A program made the translations under genes and the position numbers. The notes below the pieces were generated by a model. The model saw only the letters and a program-made list of their open reading frames with translations, made no database searches and had not been told where the DNA came from. From Knoxdaviesia capensis (taxonomy: Eukaryota; Ascomycota; Sordariomycetes; Microascales; Gondwanamycetaceae): DNA of 64,000 nt. This document shows positions 44,190-55,694 of this stretch, piece by piece. The DNA lies in contig LNGK01000002.1 in NCBI GenBank assembly GCA_001510575.1, positions 2,220,144 to 2,284,143 of the forward strand. Reading direction: 5' to 3'. Each line of letters starts with the position of its first letter. The first letter of the stretch is position 1.

Positions 44190-47100
44190 CCCTTTCTTAG
44201 TTAGAACGTTATATACTAGTAGTCCCGCATACCTCTTAAATAGTACTCTTCCTAATAGCTTAGTTAGTATATCCGCTAATTATTTTACCGTAGGTACGTA
44301 TTATATTTTAATATTAAGTTCCCATACTCGGTTAATAGTAGAGTAAAGAGGCGTGCTAACGTGTTTTAGGTTCGGATAGTAAGTAGGTTTCGTAACGGCG
44401 GTAATAGTAACGGTATTATCCTCCTAGAGGACGATATTCCTAATATGAAAATTAAGCTCGGTTAGTAAATATTAAAGCTATATTAGGTAGTATATAGTCT
44501 CTCGTAGCGCGTAGATCTCGGCTTTAGCGGAAGAATCGGTAGTCTACCTCTACCGTTTACTATACTAGCTAATAGGGTTATTATTAAGTATAATAACGTA
44601 GCTAGTAGTTAATTTAAATTTAGTATCTTCGGTATTACTATACGAGGTATCGGCCTAGGCGTTTAGTATCTAATCTTACGCCGTAGGACTCCGTCGGTAG
44701 GTAATCCCCTTCTAAGCGTATCCGGTAAGGTACCGTAGTATACGCTTTAGACCTTTAGCGTATATAATTTATAGGTCGTAAGAGAAGCGCGCGTACTAAT
44801 ATATAGCGTAGGCTACGTTAGGTTAGGTCTTTCTTATAAGGTATAAAAGCTTTCTTATTATTCGATAGTATAAGCCTTAATCGGTAGGTTATATATCTTT
44901 ATACTCGGGGGGTAAAAAGGTAACTAGCTCTATTAGCGTAGTTACGGTTTAGTAATTTAAAAGCTAGAACTCCTCTAGTATATCCTTAATATAGGTATCC
45001 TAGCTAATTAATATACTATCGTTCTCGATCTTAATAGCTATTCCTAGGAGCTATTCAGGCTCTCCTTAGTACTTAGAGATTAGGATACTTACTAGGTCTT
45101 TCTCAAATTAATTAGCTATAGATTTATTAGGGGAAAGGATTAGTAGGTTATCGACGTAAGAAGAGATAACTACTCGGGTCTAGGGGTTATAGTAGGTTAC
45201 GTTATTAGCCTATAAAGGCTTAAATCCGATTATTACGAGTACTTCTCGGAGGCGAATCTACTACTATCTTCCTAACTATTTTAGTCTATATAATAGTTTT
45301 AGTAGAATAAAATACTACTAAGCGCTTCCTAACTTCTATCCGACCTTTAGGGCCTCTTTAGGATATTCGTTTAGGTACTTACGTATTATAGGCTTAGGGA
45401 TAATATAGATCGTTTCCTTAAGCTCTCCTTATAAGTAAGTAGAGACTATATCTATCTACTATAGGGTAGCTCTTATCTTAACTACGAGGGCTAATAGGAT
45501 CCTCTACGTATCTAGGGTCGCGGTTAATACGAATATTTCGTAGAAGTCGACGCCTTCTTATTATTAAAAGCCTTAAGCGTACTATCTTACTTTCTTTTTA
45601 GTTTCGTTACCCTCCGCGTTAGTCTTCTATCGAAAGGCGAGCTTCGTAGTAATTAGTTTCTTTAGAGGTTTTCCCTATATTACCTTAAAAGTCTTTATCT
45701 TAATAACCTTCCGAAATTTAGTCTTAATAGCTTCCGTCTAGGTTCCTATAGCTTTCTAATCTCGCTAAGGGTTACGCTTTAATACTTCGTTAGTATTACG
45801 TAGGTAGATTAAATCGGATACTATTATAAAAGTACTTCCTAGTAGTTAGTCGCTAGCTAATTCATTAAGGTCTTTAAGTTTATCTAATCTCGAGTAGCTT
45901 TTATTAGTAGTAAGAGGATTTACGGTCGTAACTTCCTCGTTATTTAATAAGTTCTACGTATTAGATAGTTCTAATATAGCTATTAGCTCCGATACCCTAG
46001 ATAGCTCCGGTACGCTAGATAGCTCCGATACGCTAGATATCCCCTTCCTAGGGATACTACTATTAGTAGTAGCGCTAGCTTTCGATTAGCGTAGCGTTCC
46101 TAGAGGGTAAGATCGAACGTACTTTTTATATAAAAGCTTATAGATACGTTCTTAAAACCGGATATCCTTAGTAATATATACCTATCCGAATTCTAGAATC
46201 TATACTCTATAAAGATAGCGGCCTTAGTATTTAACTAGGATACCTTCTACGCTTATAGGTACTAGCTTAGTATTTTAGCTATCGAATTTAGCGCTTAATA
46301 TCTTCTATCGCTAGAAGGGGTTTATATATATAATATACTTAGAACCTAGTATTTAAAGGTATAATATATTAACCTTCTCATATATCCCGTAAGCCTTCTA
46401 AAAGGCGCCGATTAACGTATTAAAGCTCCTAGAGATAACTATCTAATTAAGTATATAGACTACCGCGGTTATAATCTTATCCTATAGCTTTAGTAGGATA
46501 CTCTTAGTAATAACGGTTACTTTAGTCTTCTATAAGACCTTACGGATACTACGCTTAATACGCCTATTCTCGGCTAGGTAGTATAGAGGCGATATTATAT
46601 ACTCGATTCCCTACTCGTTATAGTAAGTAGCTAGCTTCTTAGTACTAACGTCAGTACCGTTATCGCTATAAAGCTTCTTAGGCTTCTAGCCTAGCTCTAG
46701 CGCCTATCTCTTAACGGTCTTCTAGATATATATAAGTATATTACTCTTCTAGGCCGTTATATAAACCGATCGTTAGCTTATCGCCTTATTATATACTAAT
46801 AAGAAGTAGCTATTCCCGCTTATAGATACTAGTTATATAGTACCTATATCTATATAGATAACCTCCCTAGGTACCTTAGAGGGTACTTTAGAGTCTAGTA
46901 GTTTAAAAGACGTTATCTTTCTAAACTCGTAGGCGTTATAAGGCTCGATAAGTCTAGTTACCTTCTTAACTAGAAAACTAGTAACCGCTTTAACTATTTA
47001 GGATATAGCTACCTTTTTAGAGTAGTAAAGGCGCTAGTATATAAGAGCCTCGCTCTTTAAGAGCGTACGTAGGGATACGTTAGCGTATACGGTACCGTTA

Positions 47101-49149
47101 ACTTTAGTATATAAGGTATAGCCTTCCTCGCGAGGAACCTCGTCTATAGTCGTATAGGCCTTAGGGCCTTCCTTTACTTCTAGCGTAAAGCCTTTTTCTA
47201 TCGGAAAGATAGTAGTAATAACCTTATCCTTAATTATTAGCTAGTCTACTACTAGAACGTACCCCTTCTTATACTAAATAATTCCGGAGATAACGTTAAT
47301 AGGAAAGGTAGGGTAATACTAGACGTTAGTAATCCTAAGGTTAGATCCGTCCTTTATCTAGAATTAAATAGTTCTAATATATCGAACTCCCGATAATCCG
47401 CTCCCTAACTTAATCGAATTAGTAAAAGTCTTTAGGGATCCTCGCTTAAACTAAGATAAGTTATTTAAAATATAGGAATCTAAACCTATATTATAAATCT
47501 AATTTATACGGATATAGTATATAGGGTAAGGCTTAAAAGGTCGTTAGTCTATAGCGGTATAGGTAATACCGTAGAGGGTAGTTAACTCCTCTAGCTTAGT
47601 ATCCTTTAGAGGCTTATTACCTTTACCCTTAGTAGGCTTCTTAGTAGAAGTCGTAGTATTCGCGGCTCTTAGCTTATAAGTCTTCTCTTTACTATTCGCC
47701 TTCGCTCGGTACTTACTTATAATATAACCTTTTAAGCCGTACTAATAGTATTAAATATTACTTTTCTTCTAGATAGGGATACTACTAGTAGTAGGCTTAG
47801 GGGAGGGGGGGGTATAGTAATCGGGTTTCTTTACGCTATTATCCTTCTTTTAGTTAGGAGGATATCTAGATTACTACTAGCGCGTAGCGCGGTTTATATT
47901 CTCGGTTATATATTCCGATATAGCCGTAATAAGGGCGGCCTTATTATCGATATCCTTATTAAAACTCTTTAGGATAGCGCGGAGGTCTTTATTAAGCTTA
48001 GGGTAACGGGCGGTAATATAATAGTAGGCGCCTATTACAGTTAAGATAATCAGGATTACGAGCCCTTCTAGTCTTACCTTATATATTATAGAGACGAATC
48101 GATTTAGGATTTAATATACTCCCTCTCTTAATTCGGTTTAGAAATTAAAAACTACTATAATATTTTTAATCCATAATTCCCTAGTTACCTAGAAATTCTA
48201 TTTTAGCAATCTAAATAGGGTATAAGTATTTACCTTATTTTTAAATATAAAAGAAATCTTAGGGGCGATTAATTCCTTTATTATATATACTATATACGCG
48301 CTTACTAGGGGTTAGAGGTCTTAGAGTTATTCGATAGTAATACCTAACGCGTTTAAGGTAGTCTTAAATTCTTCGGACTACTATAGTTATTCCGAAGTAC
48401 TAGCTAGCTTTAGGGTCTTATTAATAAGGATAACGTAGTTCTTAAGCTCCTTTATCTTAACTTTCGTAGCTAAACGTCTATAGTTCCCGTCTTCGTCTAA
48501 GTTATCGTTATCTTTATCTTCCGATTAATATTCTTACTATCGGAAAGAGGATCTACGTTAATATTCGTTCTCCTAGGTTATCTATAAAACCTTATCTTAT
48601 ATCTCTAAGATCTTCTTAATTAATACCTACTACCGCTCTAAATCTACGATTTAGTTCTACTTCCTATCGCTATCCTTCTTAATTTCCCTTAAGTTCTTAG
48701 TAACCGTCTCGGTTATTACTTCTATAAACTATACTTAGGGGAGGGGAGGATAGTAGACGGTATAGGTATTAGGTATATATATAGGAGTCTCTCCCTTAGG
48801 TTCTAAGGTAGCCTCGTAGATATTAGCTAGAAGCTTAGCTCTCTTCTACCTTAAAGTCAAGGACTTAGTTAGGGATATCGATCGTTATATAATATCGTAA
48901 ATAGTGAGGCTAACTCGGTAGGGGAAGGGGGGGTAGAATTAGTTACTAAAACTCGTTCTATTAGAACGTAAAAAAATCGGAGTGCTATAGGAGTTAAACG
49001 GCTTCTAGGATCCAAAAACAGGGGGGGGGAGGGACTACGGAAGTTTTCTCGGTTCCCGTAGGATTAATAGGTAGGTTAAGGGGGGGGGGGGGGGGTAGGT
49101 CGAAACGAAAATAATAAGGTATAAAGCTACGAGCGCCGGGCTTATAACC

Positions 49150-49492
49150 TATTCGAATATAGGAAAGGCGGTTAGAATTAGAAGCGTAACTTTATAGTTA
49201 ATACTATTTATAAAGGTAGGGGGTAAAAAATAAGATAAGTAGTTAATAGCTATAAAATACTATACTAGAATAGATAGGGGGAAAGCTTCCTTCTTATCCC
49301 CTATAGGATCTAGGCTTCCTCCTATCTAGATCCCTAATGCCTTCTAAGGCTTCCCTTCCCATACTAGGCTCTTCGTAATTCTATATTGCATCCATCATTA
49401 TTCCCCAGGCTATTCATCGTAGCCTTGTTCTTTGTCATGAACTTCCGGCTGTACAAAGGATAATATAACATGAATTAATCCAATATTCAACA
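49150..49492 (-). repeat. Right LTR (5' LTR by element orientation)
   Basis: 343 bp. The inner half is mutated (starts TATTCGAATATAGG), while the last about 145 bp keep CA and TG (for example TTGCATCCATCATT, TTTGTCATGAACTT). It ends ..ATTCAACA before the CTTCA duplication. Confidence 0.92.
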
Positions 49493-49497
49493 CTTCA
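49493..49497. repeat. Target site duplication, right copy (CTTCA)
   Basis: An exact copy of 43842-43846 on the far side of the element. Confidence 0.9.
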
Positions 49498-50261
49498 CAC
49501 ATTCACCTAAGACGCATAATATAAGTTGGAACGCAAGATATCTTCTAGTCGATTACCCCTAAAATACAAAGTCAACCCGAAACCCAGTGCTTAAGCAAAA
49601 AAGAAGAAAACCCTAACCCTTTTAATTCCCATGGCTCTGAATCTTTCTATTCCGGGGCCGAGTGCTAAAAGATACAAAAACAAAAAAAAAAAGAGAAGAA
49701 GCTTCCTGTTGCACACACAAATCCCCATTCCCAAACCCACAGTTGGTATGAACCACCAACCAAAGGCCCATTTCGCGCCAGAAAGAAAAGCAAAAATAAA
49801 AACAGGACAAAAAACAGTCGCGAAAAAAGAAGCCAATGACCCTAAGGTACCAGCATGGAAAGGAAGGGGACGGGAGGGGGGATGACACAACCGGGGAATT
49901 GAAGGATTCCCCCATTCTAGCATCATCACTTGGATCTCCTTGCTGTTTGAGTCTTCCCCCAATCTATCTCTCATTGATTGACCCATAGTTCGACAAAGCC
50001 TAAGAATCTGACAGCACTTGTAGAAAAAGAAAGGAACCAGCACACCAGCAATTGAGAAAGAAAAAAAGGTAGTCCCCCCTTTCCGTTGAGAGGGGCTCTC
50101 GTCTTTTCAAATTCCTGTAACTATCTTTTCGCCTGTCCGTGGTTCTAGGCACTTAACGCTAAACGACCAAACAAGAGAAAGAAGTGGAAAGAAAGACAAA
50201 AAAAAAGGGAAGATCACGACGGCTAATGGGTGCTGTCGTAGTTCTTCACCGGTTCGCTCGT
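49498..50261. other. Intergenic, right of retrotransposon and 3' flank of NOT2
   Basis: No gene supported. ACCCTAACCCTTTT-type sequence lies near 49610-49622, and A-rich runs are near 49680 and 50065. Confidence 0.4.
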
Positions 50262-53107
50262 TTACGCCGGGTTCTGGTTTCCCAGCGATGTCTCGAGGTC
50301 GAGGTAATGGAGAGTGAACTCTCTCTATGATCAGAAATTTTGTTAGCATTGCCTCTTTTAGATAACATGCCCTAAAAAGACTAGGATCATAGACTGCATT
50401 TCACTTACCCGCTCCTTGCGCCATGACGAGGTGTCCCAGATAACATACGAGCCCCGCTCATCGTTGGGACCCAGAATCTGAGGAACCATGTGCTCGTCCT
50501 TGGTAAGCCAGAGCCGGAGCTTCTTGTGCCATCTCCAGTTTCTCGAGTGCCTATGAAGAAAATTTGAGAGATATGTTAGAGTGAGGGCTTCATTAAGACC
50601 AGAATTCAATGTATGGGCTCACAGTTCAACGGCGGCCAAGTGCTGCTGGAGATCAGCCGGGCAACTGTAAAATATCCAGAAAAGGGACTCTTCGTTGAAG
50701 TTGCCGATCTTGCTCTCAATGGGCTGCACGTTAGTAACGTGATAGCAGTCCGGGAGGCGGAACTGCGGGGTGGCAGGCCGGGGAGGCACATCGTCGAATA
50801 GCGAGTAGTGCTGGGTGGAAATAAGACTATAGACGGATCAAGATTGTAAGTGGTTAGTATCACATGAAAAACAAAACCCATCAGGAGAAGATCCTCTCAA
50901 ACCAATGTGGGGGACAACATACTCAGGAGAGGACATGTCAATGCCGAGAGTGCTGGGATCAATGCCAACCACCATGGCATTGTAATCGGGGTAAGTCGTC
51001 ATCAAGGTTCGGAGGCCCTTGAGACCCCACTTGTCCGCCTCTGACATGCCAGCCAGAGGATCGATCACTTCCGGTTGGTTGGTATCCTTATCATCCTTTG
51101 CCTTTCCGGACGAAGCCACAGTTGCGCTTCCGTCATTACCAATTGAACCATGGAGGGCCTGGCTATCCGCCGGCTGCAAGGCACCTCCCACCGGATATCC
51201 TTCTTCGCGACCCGTGCCGCTCCGTTGCCGAGTCTTGTCCTCGGTCACCGCCGTCCGATCTTCTTGGGGTCGCGGAGCACCAGATCCAGGCGCACCCGGG
51301 GCCTGTCTCGAATCAGAAGTGCGGGTGTTCGCGGACAGCGCATTAAGCAGACCGTTACCCGCCCGGTTCGCGACCGCGGGAGGATTCGGGGGCATGCCAC
51401 CTTGCGAGTTGAAGCCACCCAGGTTGGGAGGGAGAGAGCCCATATCGGAGGTTGCTCCGCGGTTGAGCGGGGGGAAATCGTCGATACTGTTAGGCTGGAC
51501 ATGGGTCGGCTGCTGCTGCTGAGGAGGCACGCCGACAGCCTGGTTGCCGAAGCGGAAGTTTTGACCACCGTGAATTCGCGAAGACGAGGGCTGCGCGAAC
51601 GGGTCATCCTGGGGTAGATTCAGGGACGAGAGTGCCGATTGAATTCGAGGAACAGGACCGCCGACGTTCCGGGCAGATCCAGCCGCCGCCCATAGCGAGG
51701 CTTGAGCAGGTCCGGGGATTTGCGACGAGTTAGACAAAGAAGGAAATTCGCTGTAGGAGAAAAAGACAAGTCAAGTTAGAAACTTTAAACCTAGACAACT
51801 GGAAAGGTCGCGCGCGCGTGAAAACCAGCGGCGCAAGAATAATGGCAGGCACTCGATGAAATCCAGCCACGAGACAGAAGATGAGACGAGACGATACCCC
51901 TTCAAGACCTGAGAATAGGGTCGAACGTCGCGCATAGAAGTAGTAAGTTCTTTGGGAGGAGGCTCAACTTCCGGGGGTTTGCGCTCCCGGCGCGCACCCA
52001 TGCGGAAAGCCTTAGCAACTAGCTTGGGCATTCTGAGAATCTTGGAGAATGGTGTTGGGTGGCAGAATCTTCCGACTTCGGAATGATGATGATGGAGGAA
52101 GAAAAGGAAAAGGGAAAGGGAAAAGCAGGTGAAGCTGACACCAAAGATAAACATGGACTCTCGGCTTGTCCAGCCTGTGGGGTGGGGGGTTTGTTCAGAA
52201 CTTACGAAGGATCGAGGGATGTGATGGGTTGCGATCCAATGAGGCTTTGAGCAAAGCTCACATTGCCTCCAGGCATTTGACGGGGAGGGGGATTGTGCAT
52301 CCCCTGAGGACCACCCATAGGCATGGAGCCTCCAAACGAGCCCCAGCCGGCACCTCCTCCGCTGGCTATATCGTAGTTAGTATGTTGATGAACTCTCTTT
52401 CACGTAGACTTAAGAGGGGGTAGCCTCAGCAACAAAGGTGAATGCTTGAGATGCAAGAGACACAATGCAAGCTGCCCAGTTATAGCACCTACCAAGTTTG
52501 CTACCATTCGGTATCCGGTTGGCAACACCTCGGCCCTGTTGCTGGGGTTGCTGCTGTCCGCCAAAGCCGGCTGGCATGCCTCGAATCGAGGGTGGGACAC
52601 CTAATTGAAGAAACAAAAGACAGCATTAGCAAGTCTCAAGATAGGGTGAGAGCAATCGAAGCCCAGAAATCCCGATGATTCCAGCCATATGTATGTGCGC
52701 CATGTGCTACTCTGGTTCCGTGTGTTCATGTTCGATAGGAGGGATTAGATGCAGGTGCTCGTCGTCTTCTGTGGGTAGCTCAGTTTCGTAGACTCGACAC
52801 GTGGGGGCGAAATCGGACAGTGGGGGACGAGATGACGGCAATGGACCTGTGTGATCCGGTACACTGGGGATAGTTCTATTGCGCGATGCAATCCGCGACA
52901 TAGTCATCGTTGGGCAGGTTGAGATTCATCGACTATCGAAGCCCTGTTTCGGTTGGGTGTGCATCTTCATCGACAAGGACCGAAATCGTTGAGGGAGGGA
53001 GACAGAGAGACAGACAGGGTCGCACATGACGCAACAGAGGGCCCGGACAACGAGGGAGAGCCATTGAAACTATCGGTGGTGAGGGGCGGTATACCTGGGC
53101 GATTCAT
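50262..53107 (-). CDS. NOT2: CCR4-NOT complex subunit NOT2 (NOT2/3/5 domain)
   Basis: Seven exons, complement of 50262-50324, 50409-50550, 50623-50826, 50923-51750, 52206-52365, 52493-52600 and 53095-53107, give 505 residues. The first coding exon is 13 nt (MNRP plus one base). The N-terminal half is Gly/Pro/Gln/Ser-rich with ITSLDPSEFPSL. The NOT box spans exons 4-7: DKWGLKGLRTLM, then FRLPDCYHVTNVQPIESKI, ESLFWIFYSCPADLQQHLAAVEL, NWRWHKKLRLWLTK and YVIWDTSSWRKERREFTLHY. This subunit scaffolds the deadenylase/ubiquitin-ligase complex that controls mRNA decay and transcription. All donors are GT and acceptors AG. Intron 3 (51751-52205) is unusually long and GC-rich and holds a phase-compatible potential alternative first exon. 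Confidence 0.93.
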
Positions 53108-54152
53108 GATGCCGTCAATTCAAAACTTGCTTCACTTAAATGTGACGACCAAGTGCGGGCAAGGATGGAATTTGGAGGGATCAACAATCGAAGATGGGTC
53201 AAGAATCGTGGCCGAGTCGAGGAGTATCGAATGAAGAGCAGGATTCGGTGAAAGGAAGAGCTCAGCTCTGGAGAAGGAAGAAAAAATAAAGGAGGACGAA
53301 TGTGATGGCGTAGACATAGGTGGGATTAAACAGGAAGAATAAAAAAAGGGTTTGTGTGTTGATAGCCGTTTAGTAGTGGATGATTGTGTTGATAAATATC
53401 ACAGCCAAAAAACATCTTGTACCTGCCGTTAAAAAAAGCTATGCACTCACTCACAATGAGCTGGGTGACTAAGCTAGCTGAATCTTTCTGCCTCAGGTTT
53501 CAACTTATCCGTTCCTTACGAAGTTATCAAAAAGGATATATCAGAACATATAGAATCTTAATTTTTTTAAAAAGAAAAAAAAATCTTTATTCATTTGGAA
53601 CTCACTATATCTCTTTCTTCAGGTATTTAGAACTTTAACTATATCTATTCTTGTAGTCGGAAGAAGAAAAAAGCCTGAGCCTTATATGGTATCAAGGTTG
53701 CATTTGTTTAAGCGCTATGCAGGATCTCACATATTTTTAGGTGCAGGGCTGGCGGCAAGGACTATACTCTATATGTACCTATGGTCATGGATATATAGGG
53801 GTAAGATGAGGTACATGATTATAGATTAAAATAGCAAACTTCTACGTTCCTATTGTCCTTGTCCTTCAATATTCCTCTTGTGTTCTATCTGTTTAAGCTT
53901 TACATTCAAGCAATGCCAGGTAAGGTCAAGTGTCCTCAGCGATGCACTGCTACGGAGAATAGATACAGGCAGTATCAGACCCCCACCCCCACTATTGCTG
54001 TTGTCTGGGTACCCCAGATTTCGATAAGCCATGCCTGAAGATTCAAAAACCCTAAGAGAATGGGAGAAGTGAATAACAGAGAGTGAAGGGAAAATGTTCC
54101 TTCGACCTTACCATTCAAGAAGAATCCTGGTTTCCAAGTATTCAACCAGAAA
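53108..54152. other. Intergenic, NOT2 upstream region and ZNG1 3' flank
   Basis: About 1 kb with no gene seen. An AT-rich stretch at about 53520-53690 stands out against the surrounding GC but shows no repeat ends or coding frame. A telobox AACCCTAA lies at 54048-54055. Confidence 0.4.
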
Positions 54153-55694
54153 CTATCTCCCCAGAGATTGCCTCAAGCTTCCCTCCAGGCCAGCTTCCCC
54201 AATCCTCCGGCCAATAACCACAATCTTCCCCGGCAGAGCCTCTTGACCCAGGGACACCCCAGAGACCGTCTCTTCGGAGTCCATAATCTCAAACAGCTCC
54301 CGCACGCCCTGGATAAGCTTGACCTCGCCCGATTCAAGCACCAAGCGGCCCTTCAGACGGTGCACTTCCCAGTCGTTGGTTTCCGGGGTCGCATGCGGGA
54401 CTTCGTGGTTCCAGAGCATGGCCCGCAGCCAGACATCCACCTTGTCCATATCGGCCTCGGAGAGGACCGGCACGGGGATGGAAATCGTGTTCATTGTCTA
54501 GGTCCTTGGAGTCAGTTTTACTGGTGCTTCTCCAGCTGGGGGATGGGGGGGGGAGAATTTAGCTTACCGGGTCGAGGTGGCTGTGGCCCTTGGCAGCCAC
54601 ATCCAGGTTCGCGACCTGGTCATATGCGTGCAAGTCCAAGAGAAGACCTTCCAGCTGCGGGACTTCACTTCTCTGGGTAACATGAATCTTCGCGAGGGCG
54701 TTTATCGACTCGATGCGTTCCCGGACGGCCTGCAGCTCCTCTGGGGTCACCAGATCGGTTTTGTTGAGGACAATAATGTCGGCATGTGAAAGTTGTAGGT
54801 GGGCAGTGGTCATAAGTGGGCCGTGGTCATGTTCGTGCTCGTGCTCCTCGTCTTCCTTCACACGCCCTGCCGGATCGTCTAGACTCCGGAGGATGTTCTT
54901 TGCATCCACCAATGTGACGATTCCGTCCAGGTAGATCGTACTGCCCAGGCCGTCGTCAACCCAGAACAGGGGCGCCAGATTTCCCGGGTCGGCCAGACCA
55001 GTAGTCTCCAGCAGGATGTAGTCAAAGGCGCCTTTTTTCTCCATCAACGTCTCGATGGCATTGACGCCAGTGTCTCTTTTTCGGCGCAAAATTTGTCGTT
55101 AGTAATGGCGCCTTCTAGCATAGCATGACAAACATGACAGCCTCACTTTACCGAGCAGCATAGACAGCCGTTTCCAACGTCTAACCACTCTTCAACTTGC
55201 TCTCCGCTCTTATTTACGGTAAGAGACTTTTCGATATCGATTGCTGTGGTTTTGTCAGCACTACCGTCAGACTCTAGCACACCAGACGAGGTCAACTTAC
55301 AGTCACCGAATTCTGGGTCGGAGTTGGATGTGCGCCGGTTAGCATGGCTCTCTCTTTTTGCATTTTGTACTCCATAGGCTCATACCATTCATAATCACAG
55401 CAATCTTCTTGCCATGCTGGGCAGTCAGGATGTAGTTGAGCAGCGTGGTCTTCCCCGATCCCAAGTATCCTAGTCACATGTTAGACAGAGCGCAAACGCG
55501 GGGACCGCCGCCCTATATCACCCCATATGGCACAGGAATGATGGCAGACGGGGAAGTCGTGTAGTAGCTGTGTTGAAAAAGATACCTGTTACAATGGTGA
55601 TCGGGACTTTCACTCGTTTCTCAGCCAGGCCCTCAACAGCGGTTTCAGAAGCCACAATGAGCTCTGGCGGGGCATCATCATCATCAAAGTCCAT
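54153..55694 (-). CDS. ZNG1: CobW-type zinc chaperone GTPase (ZNG1/CBWD family)
   Basis: Six exons, complement of 54153-54497, 54568-55075, 55147-55243, 55301-55312, 55386-55469 and 55586-55694, give 384 residues. The P-loop GYLGSGKTTLLNY follows VPITIVT. Then come MNEFGDSIDIEKSL, the metal-binding GNGCLCCSVK (CxCC), the Walker B-region LLETTGLADPG, NKTD, and a C-terminal CobW_C domain with EVHRLKGRL. The family hands zinc to client enzymes such as methionine aminopeptidase using GTP. A His-rich loop (EHEHEHDHGP) follows the GTPase core, as in many COG0523 members. Exon 3 is only 12 nt (EFGD plus one base). The N-terminal client motif of human CBWD1 (CPELVPI) appears here as PPELIVA, without the Cys. 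Confidence 0.9.

Larger units (their letters stand above)
43847..49492 (-). mobile_element. RIP-degraded Ty1/Copia LTR retrotransposon
   Basis: A complete 5646-bp element has 343-bp LTRs, TG..CA ends (mutated at the inner ones) and a CTTCA target duplication. Orientation is minus. The polypurine tract AAGAAAGGG (complement of 44190-44198) abuts the left LTR, and a primer-binding-like GGTTATAAGCCCGG (complement of 49136-49149) abuts the right one. In the minus frames the reverse transcriptase box reads YVDNLL (45141-45158, from YVDDLL) and an RNase H remnant reads SSAKAEIYALRE (about 44495-44545). RT and RNase H lie at the 3' end, the Copia order. Stops are dense and no ORF remains. CA and TG dinucleotides are nearly absent inside while CG is retained, the signature of RIP at CpA. 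The element is dead. Confidence 0.93.

Noticed and set aside
44190..49149. Plus orientation for the Copia element
   Set aside because: The polypurine tract, primer-site-like sequence and RT/RNase H remnants all agree on the minus strand.
52707..52907. 66-codon minus-strand ATG frame in NOT2 intron 1
   Set aside because: No phase-compatible splice into NOT2 was found and the frame has no family similarity. Treated as intron.
53520..53720. AT-rich stretch as a second RIP-mutated transposon relic
   Set aside because: It still contains CA and TG dinucleotides, lacks terminal repeats and has no coding remnant.
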